Positions 44,007 to 56,251 of a stretch of 64,000 nt of DNA are shown one piece after another. The translations under genes were made by a program, and so were the position numbers. A model generated the notes under the pieces. That model did not search any database and was not told where the DNA came from. It was given only the letters and a program-made list of their open reading frames with translations. The stretch covers positions 27,373,906-27,437,905 of the forward strand of contig OY829665.1 in assembly GCA_963691815.1 (NCBI GenBank). The letters are read 5' to 3'. The stretch comes from Echiichthys vipera (Eukaryota; Chordata; Actinopteri; Perciformes; Trachinidae). How positions within the stretch are numbered: the first letter of the stretch is position 1; every line of letters starts with the position of its first letter.

Positions 44007-47000
44007 ATGAACAGAAGAGGAGCTATACAGAAAAACTTGATACAAATCAACGCAAAATCTGCGACTATGCAACAATATCAGAAAATAAAATGTGGCCTTT
44101 TAAACATCAGATCTCTGTCATCTAAAGCTGTATTAGTAAACGATCTGATATCAGATAACCATATTGAATTACTCTGTCTGACCGAAACATGGCTGTGTCC
44201 TGAAGTATATGTTAGCCTAAACGAATCCGCTCCTCCCAGTCATATTAATACTCATATTCCTCGAGGCAGTGGTCGAGGAGGAGGTGTTGCAGCTTTTTAT
44301 GACTCAGGCCTATTAATAAACCCTAAACCTAAACTAAATTATAATTCATTTGAAAGTCTTGTTCTTAGTCTTTCACATTCAACCTGGAAAACTGCAGCCA
44401 ATTATATTTGTCATAGTTTACCGTGCTCCTGGTCCGTACTCTGAATTTCTGTTCGAATTCTCAGAGTTTCTGTCAAATTTAGTCCTTAAATCTGACAAAG
44501 TAATCATTGTAGGAGATTTTAATATTCATGTGGACAGCGATAATAAAAGTCTTAGCATTGCGTTTATCTCTCTATTAGATTCGATTGGTTTTAGTCAGAG
44601 TGTCAAAAAACCTACTCACTGTTTTAATCACACCCTCGACCTTGTTTTGGCTTATGGTGTGGAAATGAATGACTTAATAGTCTTTCCACAGAATCCTATT
44701 TTATCAGACCATTATTTAATAACTTTTGAATTCATATTACAGGACTACTCACCTCTGGGTAAAAGTGTCTACACTAGATGTTTATCTGATAGTGCTATAA
44801 CTAAATTTAAGGAAGCGATTCCATCTGCATTTAATTTAATGCCTTATCCTAATATTCAACATTCCTGCACTAACGTTAGTTTCTCTGAAATTGATCACCT
44901 TGTTGACAGTGTTGCAGGCTCTCTACGAACAACACTCAACTCTGTTGCTCCTTTAAAAAAGAAGATAATAAAACAGAGGAAGTTAGCTCCGTGGTATAAC
45001 TCACAAACCCGTGAATTAAAGCAAATATCGCGAAAGTTGGAAAGTAAATGGCGCTCCACTAAACTGGAGGAATCTCACTTAGTTTGGCAAGAAAGTCTTA
45101 AAATATACAGGAAGGCCCTCTGTAATGCAAGAGCAGCCTATTACTCATCTTTAATAGAGGAGAATAAGAACAATCCTAGATTTCTTTTCAGCACTGTAGC
45201 CAGGCTTACAGAGAGCCACAGCTCTATTGAGCCATGTATTCCTATAACCCTCAGTAGTAACGACTTCATGACCTTCTTTAATGACAAAATTATAACTATT
45301 AGAGACAAAATCAACTCGCTTGACACCAATTTTCCATCAAACCCAGGAAACATAGAAACTGTACGACCTGATATATTCTTGGACTGCTTTTCTACAGTGG
45401 ACCTTAACAAATTAACCTCTACTATTTCAGCATCAAAACCTTCTACTTGTCTCCTAGACTCTATCCCAACTAGGTTACTTAAAGAAGTGTTACCTTTTAA
45501 TTAGCACTCCTGTATTATATATGATTAACATGTCTTTATCAGCAGGTTATGTACCACAGTCTTTTAAAGTAGCTGTAATTAAACCTCTTCTTAAAAAGCC
45601 CAGTCTTGATCCTGAGGTACTAGCCAACTATAGACCTATGTCTAACCTTCCTTTTCTCTCTAAGGGCGTGATCACACTGTCCTCCCGGACCACGACCCGG
45701 ACTTTAGGGTACTTGTCCCCCCTCCCTCTCCCCCCCGCGCCCCAGCCCCGTTTGTACTCACACTACCTGGGCCTCGGCCTATGCTTCTTGCTGTCCATAC
45801 GCCTTCAAGCCGTAACACGTCACACGCATTGATCGCGTGTGTGTGGCTTTGTTTACAAATCTTTCCGTAGACCTCGGAGTTTTTGTGCGTCTTGTCGACT
45901 GTTTTTGAATATTTTCATCCGACCAAATCTGCAGTAAACACAACGTGAACCTTTCACCACCATTGTTGTTGTTGTTAAATGTCCGCGCATGGTCCGTCCT
46001 TCTATTTAAATGTCCGAACAGGCGGACATAACGCTACTGCCGTAGGGCTCGTGCTCGTGCACGTGCGCACGCTCGTGCTCGTACATGTGCAAACGGCTCC
46101 GCTAAAGCCCACCTATTTCAAGCGGGCCGTGGCGGCCCAGCTGGCCCCAGTTGAGCGTGGAGCGGGTGCGCTCACACTACTTAAAGGTACTAGACTTTAG
46201 CTGAAAAAACGGTTTTGGCCGCGGCCAAAAGGATAGTGTGATCACGCTCTAAGATCCTCGAGAAATGAGTTGCCAATCAGTTGTGTGACTTTTTACATAA
46301 TAATGAGATATTTGAGAAATTCCAGTCAGGATTTAGAGCGAATCATAGCACTGAGACAGCACTGGTGAAAATTACTAACGACCTTCTTATAGCTTCAGAG
46401 AAAGGACTTGTCTCTGTACTTTTTTTACTAGATCTTAGTGCGGCCTTCGACACTATTGACCATCACATCCTGCTACAGAGACTGGAGCATCTGATCTGCA
46501 TTAAAGGAACCGCACTGAGCTGGTTTAAGTCCTATTTATCAGATAGATCTCAGTGTGTACACGTTAATGACAAATCCTCCATGGGGTCTGTCCTTGGACT
46601 GATTCTATTCACCTTATATATGCTTCCCATAGGAAATATTATAAGGAAGCACTCCATAAATTTTCATTGTTATGCTGATGATACACAATTATATTTGTCG
46701 ATCAAACCAGAAGAAACCGATCAGTTGGATAAACTTCAAATGTGCATTAAGGAAATAAAAAGCTGGATGACCTGCAATTTTCTGATGTTAAACTCAGACA
46801 AAACTGAAGTTATTGTACTTGGCCCCAAAGGCCTCCGAAACTCAATAGCTTAAGACATTGTTACTCTGGGTGATGTTGTGTTGTCCTCCAGCACCACAGT
46901 AAAGAATCTGGGAGTTATTTTTCACCAGGATATGTCCTTCGATTCTCACATAAAACTAACGACAAAGACTGCATATTTTCACCTGCGTAATATTGCGAAA

Positions 47001-47513
47001 ATTAGGAACATTGTGTCTCAGAAAGATGCAGAAAAACTAGTCCATGCATTTGTTACTTCTAGGCTGGACTATTGCAACTCCTTATTATCAAGCTGCTCCA
47101 ATAAGTCTGTTAAGAGTCTCCATTTGGTCCAAAATGCTGCAGCTTGTGTACTAACTAAAACAAATAGAAGAGAACATATTTCTCCTGTATTAGCTTCTCT
47201 GCACTGGCTACCTGTAAAATCTAGAATAGAATTTAAAATCCTTCTCCTAATGTACAAAGCTCCTATTGGTCAGGCTCCGTCGTATCTTAAAGAGCTCATA
47301 GTACCACATCACCCAACTAGATCTCTGCGCTCTGAGAATGCAGGGCTACTCGTCGTTCCTAGAGTCTCCAAAAGTAGAAATGGAGGCAGAGCCTTCAGCT
47401 ACCAAGCTCCTCTCCTGTGGAACAAACTCCCAAATGTTATTCGGGAGGCAGACACTATCCCCATATTTAAGAGTAAACTTAAAACTTTCCTTTTTGATAA
47501 AGCTTACAGCTAG
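44007..47513 (+). pseudogene. L2 ORF2 copy B (endonuclease, RT), broken
   Basis: Endonuclease: GLLNIRSLSS, CLTETWL, RGSGRGGGVAAFYDSG, then a frame change at about 44396, VYRAPGPYSEF, GDFNIHVDSD and LSDHYLITF. RT: LANYRPMSNLPFLSK, then the MITE, SGFRANHSTETALV, DLSAAFDTIDH, catalytic CYADDTQLYLS (about 46672), a stop at 46851-46853, and the C-terminal domain to DKAYS (47513). Further breaks lie at about 45497 and in the 46252-46281 segment. Confidence 0.83.
45664..46249. mobile_element. PIF/Harbinger-like MITE-1, copy b (586 bp)
   Basis: Ends GGGCGTGATCACACTGTCC (left) and GAGCGTGATCACACTATCC (right, reverse strand), flanked by TAA at 45661-45663 and 46250-46252. Copy A of the L2, at its equivalent site (251-300), shows the empty site with a single TAA, which proves the insertion boundaries. 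Orientation is opposite to copy a. Confidence 0.93.
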
Positions 47514-48340
47514 GACTTACGATAAGATTTTCTCCTGCTTAATTATGCTGCTATAGGCCTAGTCTGCCGGGGGATAATACTTTTCCTGATACTCTGAGCT
47601 TCTCTCCTCTCTGTCTGTACCATTCATGTCTCATCAATGCATGTTACTAATTCAGCTTCTTCCCCGGAGTTGTTTGTGCTTTGTCGTCTCGCAGGTCTCT
47701 GCTGATCGTGTGGGTTCCTGCTGCCGTGGTCCTTCATGACGCTTCCTGCTGCTATTATCACTGTTACTCATATATACTATCACTAGTTTAATAAACTATA
47801 AAATTTGTAAACACCACCAGTGGTATGTCTCGCTGTATCGTAGCTGCTATTGCCACTACTCATCATTGATCATGTTTGCCACCATAATTATTATCATTGT
47901 CATATTCTATCACCTTAGCTGTGCTTGTTTCTACTATTCTGTTGTATTAACTGTCTTAACATATACGCCATATTCACATTACTATAGATATTATTATAGT
48001 TACTGTTAGGCTTTGCTTGCTTGCATCTCTGGAAGTATGTATGTCTGTCTCTCTCTGTCAATCTGTGTGTCTTTTCTCTCTTTCTCTCTCCTTTTCTTCC
48101 TCCCCAACCGGTCAAGACAGATGGCCGTCCTCCACAGAGCTGGGTCTGTCCGACGTTCCTGCCTGTTATAGGGAAGGTTTTCGTTGCCACCGTACTCTAC
48201 AGAGGAATTGTTGGCTCTATGTAAATCCTAAATAAGTAATTGAGTGTGGTCTTTACCTACTCTGTAAAGTGTCCTGAGATAACTTTTGTTATGATTTGAC
48301 ACTATAAATAAAATTGAATTGAAAATTGAATTGAAAGCTC

Positions 48341-48818
48341 TCGATCTACCGGTCAATCTTTGTTCCTACCATCACCTATGGACATGAAAGCTGGGTCATG
48401 ACCAAAAGAACGAGGTTGCGGGTACAAGTGGCCAAAATGGGTTTTCTCAGGAGGGTGGCTGGAGTCTCCCTTAGAGATAGGGTGAGAAGTTCAGCCATCC
48501 GCGAGGAACTCGTAGTAGAGCCGCTGCTCCTTTGCGTTGAAAGGAGCCAGTTGAGGTGGTTCGGCATCTAGTAAGGATGCCCCCTGGGCCCCTCTCTAGG
48601 GAGGTGTACCAGGCAGGTCTAGCTGGGAGGAGGCCTCGGGGAAGACCCAGGACTAGGTGGAGAGATTATATCTCCAAACTGGCTTGAGAACGCCTCGGGA
48701 TCCCCCAGTTAGAGCTGGTTAATGTGGCCCGGGAAGGGGAAGTTTGGGGTCCCCTCCAAAACTGCTGCCCCCGTGACCCGACCCCGGATAAGCAGTTGAA
48801 GATGAGATGAGATGATTA
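48341..48818 (+). mobile_element. RTE-like LINE 3' end, copy iii
   Basis: It begins immediately after the L2 tail with SIYRSIFVPT-like sequence (RSIFVPTITYGHESWVMTKR). It continues through the C-terminal blocks (GFLRRVAGVSLRDRVRSS, RRPRGRPRTRWRDY) with stops, and ends GATGAGATGAGATGAT. Confidence 0.78.
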
Positions 48819-49735
48819 TTATTATTATTTTTATTATTACTACAGTCTCGGCATCACCGGCCATCACGTTGTTAGCTTGTAAGCTAAAGCAGTATGTCTT
48901 TACGCCTATAAACTGTATATTTTTAAAACAGTACAATTTTAATTAAAATGAATAACTAAATAGAAATAAATAAATGTTGGATGTGTTATTGACTTTAGCT
49001 GTGATGATGCTTCCACTGAGTTACCGGTGGTGTCGGTGGGTGCACTGTTGTCAGCCATCCTCTGCTTCGCCGCATTATTGTGGGTTCAATTACCTGTGAC
49101 CTATGTGACGTCATTTCAACACTTTTTCTACTCGAACGCACAAACTGAATTCGTGTTCACAGGGGAGACTTCGTAGTCATAGAAATTAGAGTTGTACTCA
49201 CAGCTTTAGATTCATACTCGCATAAAAACAATCCTAACCCGAACAATTTCTCACACTTGTGTATGACAGCAGAACTTTGTGTACAACTTTTTTATTTACG
49301 AATATGATTGGTTAGAATCACGGACTAATCTTTTAATCATGGACACATCTTTTTGACAGCTGTCTTACTCCATATAGTTCAGCATGTAGTTTGCTCTCTG
49401 TTCGTTGGCCATCGTTCCACACAGCCGTACTCGCGGGGCATCCTGTGCAAGGCTATGGACCAAAAATGGCGCCCCATTCATTCATATGGAAAGCTGCTCA
49501 GTGGCGCAGGCTCCCCTAAGGACGGCGCCATGTACGCTTCTCGTGCCCGAGCGAGTCCGTCTCAAACGAATGCAGCCTCTTATTCTTTAAGAGTAAGATA
49601 TTTTTGTATTTCTTTTTTCTGTCCATGGTATCTATGGCTCGGTAGTTAGTCAATTGAGTAAATGTTGTCCCTATATGTATTTGTTTTATACTTTGAGCCG
49701 AAATAACAATAGTATATACTGTATTAACGATTTGA
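48819..49735. other. Unassigned stretch
   Basis: A short ATT repeat (48815-48840), then sequence without recognised domains. 49380-49560 is GC-richer (GGCGCCCC, GGCGCCATG) but shows no conserved protein. Confidence 0.4.
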
Positions 49736-49960
49736 ATCAAGGGCCTGTGAATATTCTCACTTGTCCAGGTCTTCGTTACCCTCAAAGCAATTTCAGTCAA
49801 AAGCAACTGGACATTGTTACTTGTCAAGGAAGACGTTTCACCTCTCATCCAAGAGGCTTCATCAGTTCATGTACGCATCTGACCAGGCTGGGACTGGTCC
49901 AAATAACTGGTGTGGAGATCCAAGTATTTAACCTCTCACAAGGCCGATGATGTCACTTGC
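49736..49960 (-). mobile_element. Penelope-like element fragment
   Basis: The minus strand carries GATGAAGCCTCTTGGATGAG, a phrase I recall as abundant in fish genomes and part of Penelope-like repeat ends. It contains the hammerhead motif described separately. No GIY-YIG or RT coding sequence is present. Confidence 0.5.
49829..49868 (-). ncRNA. Hammerhead ribozyme motif (minimal type)
   Basis: On the minus strand: stem I arm GAA, core CTGATGA (49859-49865), stem II AGCCTCT / AGAGGT with loop TGGATG (six pairs, one G-U), GAAAC (49835-49839), GTC cleavage triplet (49832-49834) and stem I return arm TTC. The ACGT between GAAA and C is self-complementary and too short to loop, as described for hammerheads of Penelope-like elements, which act as dimers. 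All invariant core bases are present. Confidence 0.65.
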
Positions 49961-50930
49961 TCTGGACCTTTACGGAGACAGGAACTAAGCTGCTGGTGGT
50001 CTTTCACTACGGCTCTTTTTAGCCACCCACCCTCCTTCTTCTGCCTATAAGTCCATGTTGTTAGGGTCTAAAATTCTGAATACCTACATTCTTTTAGTAG
50101 AGGGTCTAAAGATAATTATGAGCCTTTCGTTTTGTATCCAAAAAAATTTCCGAGGTGGGCTCCTCTTCCCCACATGTATTGGAGTGAATGGGTGAATGTG
50201 CTTTTGGGGACAAGGGCACAATACAAACAGACGAGTGCTTCAGTACCCATGCTGCACACGTGCGAGCCGAGCCAGAGGCTAAACGGTCCGTGAGAAACTG
50301 CGACTTCAAGTTTTAAGTTCTACACCGCAAAACAAGACTGTACATTTGCCATATTAACGCTATGTATGCTACATTTACGGACCGCCTACCTCTGTATCCA
50401 CCCAGGTTCGGTACGAATACGTGCATCGTTACACTCCTAGCACATATAAGGCCCAGTCCTTGTCATAGCCGACAGGGTTTGAGTCCAGTCCAGTGTCCTT
50501 ATATACTTTCTAATATAAGATAGAAAATGCCCGAAAAAAACCAAAAAAACAACATTAACTGATATTTGTGGGCAAAGTGTTGCCTGCTGATCTACTGAAC
50601 TAAGTATACACTTTAAAATTAAAACACAGGCTTTGCAGAACAGCAGTTAACTACTGATCAAAAGTCATCGGAAATCTCCCTTTCTACTGCTGTACCTGAT
50701 TAGCCTCCACTCTTACTTTTTCCCTTTTTGTTTTCACATTCTCACTGAAAACAAATCATTGTGCACATTAGCTTACAAATACTGTATATTGCATATTATA
50801 TTATATGGGCCCGGCTGATATGGGATTTTTGAGACTGTTAACAGTTATAGAGTGCACACCATTAATAGTTACTTTTTCTCATTATTATTGATTTAAGTTT
50901 ACTTTGAGTGGTCAATAATGTTTCATTGTT
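49961..50930. other. Unassigned stretch
   Basis: No protein domain, tandem repeat or RNA motif is recognised. Composition is mixed and AT-rich toward 50750-50900. Confidence 0.4.
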
Positions 50931-50937
50931 TCCTGCA

Positions 50938-51357
50938 GACGTCCAGCAGATGTTGGTGGTTAAAGAATAGGTTCCTCCTCAGCAGTAGGAGTGGAGCTTC
51001 AATCTGGACCAGGAGGTTAAACACATCAAAGAGGAACAGCAGGACTTCTGGACCAGTCAGGAGGGAGAGCAGCTTCAAGACCATGATATCACCAAGTTCC
51101 CATCCACTTCTGTCCCTGTGAAGAGTCAAGATGATGAAGAGAAACCTCAGTCCTCAATGCAGAGAGTGTTGGTGAAGCAGCAACTAACTACAGCTGTTGA
51201 AGAGATATTTGGGCTCTTTGAAAGAACGATAGAAGAGTACGAGGAGGAACTCGAGCAACAACTGAAACTACTGGACGCTGTTTTAAACCCTCAGCTTCTG
51301 TTACACACAGCAGGTTTGTTCCCTTTACTTTTCTGTACAGAAGCTAAGTCTCTCTAA
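50938..51357 (+). pseudogene. C2H2 zinc-finger gene remnant, exon order 2 then 1
   Basis: After an intact acceptor (TTTCCTGCAG, 50928-50937), the frame reads the ZNF exon-2 start DVQQMLVVKE with stops, HIKEEQQDFWTSQEGEQLQ and VPVKSQDDEEKPQSS. In the same frame it then runs into the typical ZNF exon-1 text MQRVLVKQQLTTAVEEIFGL, FERTIEEYEEEL and LLDAVLNPQLLLHTA, ending at a donor (AGGTTTGT, about 51313). Fingers are absent. The order is reversed from a normal gene. A deletion fusing two tandem paralogues is the simplest explanation. Confidence 0.65.
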
Positions 51358-51360
51358 AGA

Positions 51361-51600
51361 TTTCATAATGGGGCGTGGTGTTTTTCTGCCTTCATACACT
51401 TGGTTTCTTCTCGTCAGCACAACCTCTGAAATGTGCAGATCTCTGGAAACAATAAGCAAACAAATATGGTTATTATGTGTTGAATGTGTTGCATGCTGGG
51501 GAAAAGTACTTTAGTGCTGCCATCTTTTGGCTCATCAATATGAATATTTCAGGGTTACAGGTGCTGGAAATCCTTGAAAACAATTAGTGTGGCGTTCAAG
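51361..51600 (+). other. Conserved ZNF intron module
   Basis: This matches the gene-strand sequence of the intact gene's intron at 27440-27660 (shared CAGCACAACCTCTGAAATGT, GCATGCTGGGGAAA and AGTGCTGCCATCTTTTGG). It supports common descent of the two loci by DNA duplication, not by retroposition. Confidence 0.6.
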
Positions 51601-52689
51601 GCTTGAAAGGTGCTTGGAATATTTTTGAATCAAATGCCTGAAGCTGCTTGAAATTTAAGTTAAATAAGAACTCCAACTCTATTTACAAACAAGTTACACA
51701 AATGGGGTTCTTTTTGCACTATGATTTTGAATTTAATGTGATCATCACGTGCATCAATCAGTATACTGTATTAACTGTACGTACTGTATATACAAGTGTT
51801 ATTCACCGCAGCTGTAAGGTGCTGGAAATGCTTGAAAAGCTCTTGATATTGACAATGGAATCAGTGTTTTTCTTGATGATAAAATAATTAATTAATAATG
51901 TGTTGAAAGCAAGAGACCTGACATTTAATAAAGCTGAGTTTAGTTTACTAACCACAGTCTGATAGTCTGTGGATGATGCACAACTAGAGTCTGATAAGAT
52001 AAAGTATATGTGTGCTTTGAGTACATTTTGTTCATTCTGACTCTAGTCAAAACAGAAATGGAAGACATTGGAGCTTCTCCTCCCTGTCTGGTGTGGGCTG
52101 TCTCAACAACAGCTTGAGATACCTGCGCCGCACAAGAACAGGGACCTGTTCCACAAAGCAAAGAGAAGAAAGAAAGAAAACCTGAAGCTTTAAAGATGTA
52201 CTTTTCATAAATTTAATTGTCTTTTAAGTTCCTGTCTATCAAAGAGCGAGTTAAAACAATTATAGCACTTCTATTGCCTTTTTGGCGAGTATGACAAGCA
52301 TCTGCTAGATGTAAATAAGCCACCATGTTATTGAAGCTGCTGACAGCGGTTGGTCTGTTAGGCGAACTCCTTAATCGGAATCGGAAATTTGGAAATTCCA
52401 ACTTGAGTCAGGCTTGTAGTAAGGGCAGAAGTATAGTAGTCAACACACATAGTGACCATGAACGTAACAAGATGGAGGGCTCTGAAAGAACAGGCTCACC
52501 TGCAATTACATCGTACTGCCAAAGAGACAGCTAGAAACAAGGTATCTCAATTCTTATGGAGTACAACTGTAAGTCCAAAACGTGACTTCAATGAGTAACA
52601 AATCAGTCGTGGCTAAATCGGTCCCATAAATGTTTTTTTTTACAAAAACTCGGGTGGATTAGATGTCCCTGTGGATCTGAAGGCCAGCG
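51601..52689. other. AT-rich stretch, no gene recognised
   Basis: Short ORFs only (60-80 codons), none protein-like. Nothing else is seen. Confidence 0.5.
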
Positions 52690-55260
52690 AGAAAAAAACA
52701 TTTTTTTAAAGCCCACTCAAACCTCTCCATGGATCCTGCATGTCTAACATGTAATGGCAAGCTGTTTCAGAGTTTGGGAGCAGCCACAGAAAAGACACGA
52801 TCGCCCTTGGTCTGGATGACCGTAGATCTCTGGCTAGATTACGGACTTGTATGAGTTCCGCCAGATAAAGAGGAGCCAGACAAGTTAAAATCTAACATTT
52901 TAAAATCAATCCTAAAGCGAATGGGAAGCCAGTGGAGGGAGGCCAGAACAGAGGTGATGTGTTGACGTTTTTTAGTGCCAGTTAAAAGGCGAGCAGCCGC
53001 GTTCTGCACCAGCTGCAGGCGGCGGAGCGAGCCCTGGTCAAGACCAACATATAAAGAATTACAATAATCAAGCCTGCATGATATAAAGGCATGGACGACT
53101 CTTTCCAAGTCATTAAAACATAAATATGGCTTGACTTTTGATAAAATTGGAATTTGGTGAAAAGACCCTTTAACTACTGTATTGATATGTTTCCAATCAA
53201 AAAAGTTTGCAATCAAAAGTTGCACCAAGGCTCTTGATAAAGGGAATGGCTTTAAGAGCAAGGATGTCCTGGCGATCAAAAGAATATAGGCAGCCCTCTT
53301 GAACCCTGTGGTACTCCACATGTGAGAGGGGCCACAACAGAAGAGGATCTGCCAAACTGCACCGAAAAGCTCCTGTCAGTCAAGTACGACCTAAGGGCTG
53401 ATCCTGTAATACTCAGATGTCACCCCAAACGTGACAGCAGGGTCTTATGATCAACAGTGTCAAAAGCTGCAGTTTAAATCCAGGGTCATTAGCACTGCTG
53501 CACATCCTGAGTCTAGGGTTACACAAAGGTCACTTTAAGCAGGGCGGTTTCACAACCATGACGAAAAACCAAATTGAAATTTTTCAAAAATGTTATTCTC
53601 TGCCAAAAATGATAACAGCTGGTTAGCCATTGCCTTCTCCAGCACTTGACTGACAGTTTGGAGATAGGTTGAAAGTAAGAAAGAACAGTGGGGTCAAAGT
53701 TTTTTTTTTTTTAATGAGTGGCTGTACTATAGCATGCTTAAGGACGCACTCACACTGTCTGTCCGTACCGTGCCCCGTGCTTTAGAGTACTTGTCCCCAC
53801 CTCCCTCTCCCCCCGCGGGCCAGGCCCGTTTGTACTCCCAATGCCCGGGCCTCGCACGAATGCTTCTTGCCTGCCTATACGTCATCACGCTGTAACACGT
53901 CAGACGCATAGATTGACGTCATCGCGATGAGTCGCTTTGTTTACAAATCTTTCCATAAACCTTGGTGTTTTTGTGCGTCTTGTCCAACTGTTTTGGAATA
54001 TTTTCCTCTGACCAAAACTGCAGTAAACACTCCACCTCCGCATCAGACCAACGTGAACCTTTCGCCGCCATTGTTTTAAATGTCTGCGCATGGTCCGTCC
54101 TTTTTTTCTATGTTTAGAACCGCCGTTGGCCTCATGCTCGTGCTCGTACAACACGTACCTCCTAGGAGCGGTACGGTTGCATTCACACTGGTCAAATGAA
54201 CTAGACTTTAGCCGTGAAATGTCCTGGGGCACAGTACGGAAGAACAGTGTGAGTGCGACCTAAGAGATGCTGGGAAGCACCCTGAGGTGAAACAAGCGTG
54301 GACTAGCCTTAGAATGAAAGAGCCTATAGAATTAAAACTTAAAGAGGCGGGAGGGAATACAGTCAGAAGGGCAATTTGTGGGGCGAAGCCCTTTAACAAC
54401 ATCTGACAGCTCCTCTAGTACTATCGGCTCAAACTGGTTAAAAGCAGCAGAGCACAGGTGGGCTCAGAGGGGTCAGGGGAAGCAACAGATGAGACTGATA
54501 GCAAAGCATTGATTTTGTCATTGAAGAAGTTAACAAAATTATCATAGAGAGCAAGTGTAGGTGTTATTGGGTCAATATTGCATGGGTTAACAATAGGTTC
54601 TTTTGGTAGGAGTGAATCTTCTTCTCAAACAAAATAATAAAGGATCTCTGATAAGAGTAGGAACAGAGAAGGCTATTTTGGCAGAGAACAAAACAGGCAA
54701 ATGAGATACAGGCACCATTACAGATGCATTTATACTGACAGACAGGCCATAAGTCAACATCAAATCAAATATGTGCCCTTTTTCATGTGTTGGACCAGAG
54801 ATGCACTGTGTAAGTTTAAAGGAGTCAATAAGTGAGAGAAACTCCTTCACCATTAGTTTGTCGCTACAACAAACATGAATATTCAGATCTCCTAAGATCA
54901 GACACTAATCATATATTGAGAGGGAGTTAAAAAGGACATTTTTAAAGTCCTCAATAAAGTTCTTGTTGTATTGAGGAGGGCAATAGTTTAATTCAAGTAA
55001 CACAGATGTAGACAAGGAGTTCAACTCAATGAGCTGCAGCTCAAAACTCGATTGAGTGATGCGTGGAATCCATTAGCAGTGTTAACTTGATTTATACACA
55101 CACGCTGTCCCACCCCCTTTACTACTTGTGAGTGGGGAACGAAAAAGGGTACCGTCAGGAGGGAAAAGCTCAGAAAAACACACAGACTCACCATCTTTCA
55201 CACAGGTCTCTGTAATAAACATGTGTAGTTCACGGTATTTCACAGGGTTGATGGGTATCG
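52690..55260 (-). mobile_element. L2-type LINE of a second (Maui-like) family, interrupted by a MITE
   Basis: Minus-strand order: endonuclease pieces (FITETCVKDG, PPDGTLFRSPLTSSKGGG, NYCPPQYNKNFIEDFKNVL, LILGDLNIHV, 54600-55260), GPTHEKGHIFDLMLTYGLS, a decayed RT region without a readable catalytic box, then the C-terminal domain (PYLCFNDLERVVHAF, SCRLDYCNSLYVGLDQ, RRLQLVQNAAARLLTGTKKR, VLASLHWLPIRFRIDFK, 52839-53321). MITE-2 sits at 53742-54260. Many stops; old copy. Confidence 0.72.
53742..54260. mobile_element. Harbinger-like MITE-2, copy b (519 bp)
   Basis: Inverted ends GGACGCACTCACACTGTC and GGTCGCACTCACACTGTTC, with TAA duplications at 53739-53741 and 54261-54263. The interior is shared with MITE-1 and MITE-2 copy a. 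A T-run of about 14 lies just before the left flank. Confidence 0.85.
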
Positions 55261-56211
55261 GCAGCAGCCTAAGGCAGCGTGGGCCACCGGAGTGCTTGCC
55301 CGGTGAGCCGCTTCCTTCATGATCCTGTGCGGAGGGAGGAAGACTTCCCCTTCTGTTTCACGGAGGACTGTGCAGCTGCCCGGTTAGCACTCGCCATCGA
55401 TGGAGTGACAGCGGTCGCTGCAGGCGTTGCAGGAGCAATGGCAGACAGAAGCCTGAAGCAATTTGAGCTCCAGGCATGACTTTGATCCAGGAGCTGGGAT
55501 TTTGTTTTGGCACCTCGGACAACATCAGTCCAGAGTGGCGATAGTGCTGGATAACTCAGGGTGGAACAGTAGACCAGCGGGACCTAAGGTTTAGCCCCGA
55601 TCGTGATCCACTCAGCCTCGGAGGCCACCTTTGGAGAGAGCGGTGAGCAGCCGGATAGCCCCAGACAGGTGGACAGCTCCCAGGGGATGGTGTCGTGGAG
55701 CACCGTAGAGAGAAAGGTGATTTAAAGATTTTTTCAAAACCTTCACTTTCAATTGCAGATGAAATTATCAAAACACCTTACACTAAAACCTTAAACATGT
55801 ATACAGTACTAATAATTCATGTAGTATTAAGAAATAGTCACTTTGTCTCTACATTTAAAAGTATTTTAGATCAATGTTTTGTGTATTGACTTAAAATGTG
55901 GTGGAAAAAACGTCAGATTCATGAATTTTTTTATATTCATGACATTTCATCCCTTGTATTAATAGTGATGGTCTAATGACTTCTGTGAACTATAAGCTGA
56001 GCTTGGATGTGAAACATTTGAGGATTCTCCACTAAAGGACATCACAATTAGCAGGGTTAAATCAACTCTCACAGAGGAAAGGAGCAGGGATTTCATTTTT
56101 TAACATCAGTCACCAAAGAGTGTGATGGCAGTTGATGGAGAATCTGTTGAGATAGTTCAAAACAATTCAGCACCCATTGCTGCACATTAGAGGAACAGTT
56201 TGAAGATACTC

Positions 56212-56251
<40 letters not shown>

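Larger units (their letters stand above)
42725..48336 (+). mobile_element. L2-type LINE, copy B, full length with MITE insertion
   Basis: 5' UTR from ACGTGCTGACGTG, ORF1 (42991-43995), ORF2 (44007-47513), 3' UTR and terminal TTGAATTGAAA tail. It is 5,612 bp, or 5,023 bp without the 586-bp MITE and its 3-bp target duplication. It serves as the reference for the other L2 pieces here. No convincing target duplication of the L2 itself is found. Confidence 0.9.

Noticed and set aside
42700..48360. Target-site duplication for L2 copy B
   Set aside because: No matching direct repeat is seen at the two ends; the TTGAA tail makes the right edge ambiguous.
55128..55322. Plus ORF of 64 codons (MSGERKRVPSGGKSS)
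   Set aside because: It is antisense to endonuclease remnants of the L2-type LINE.
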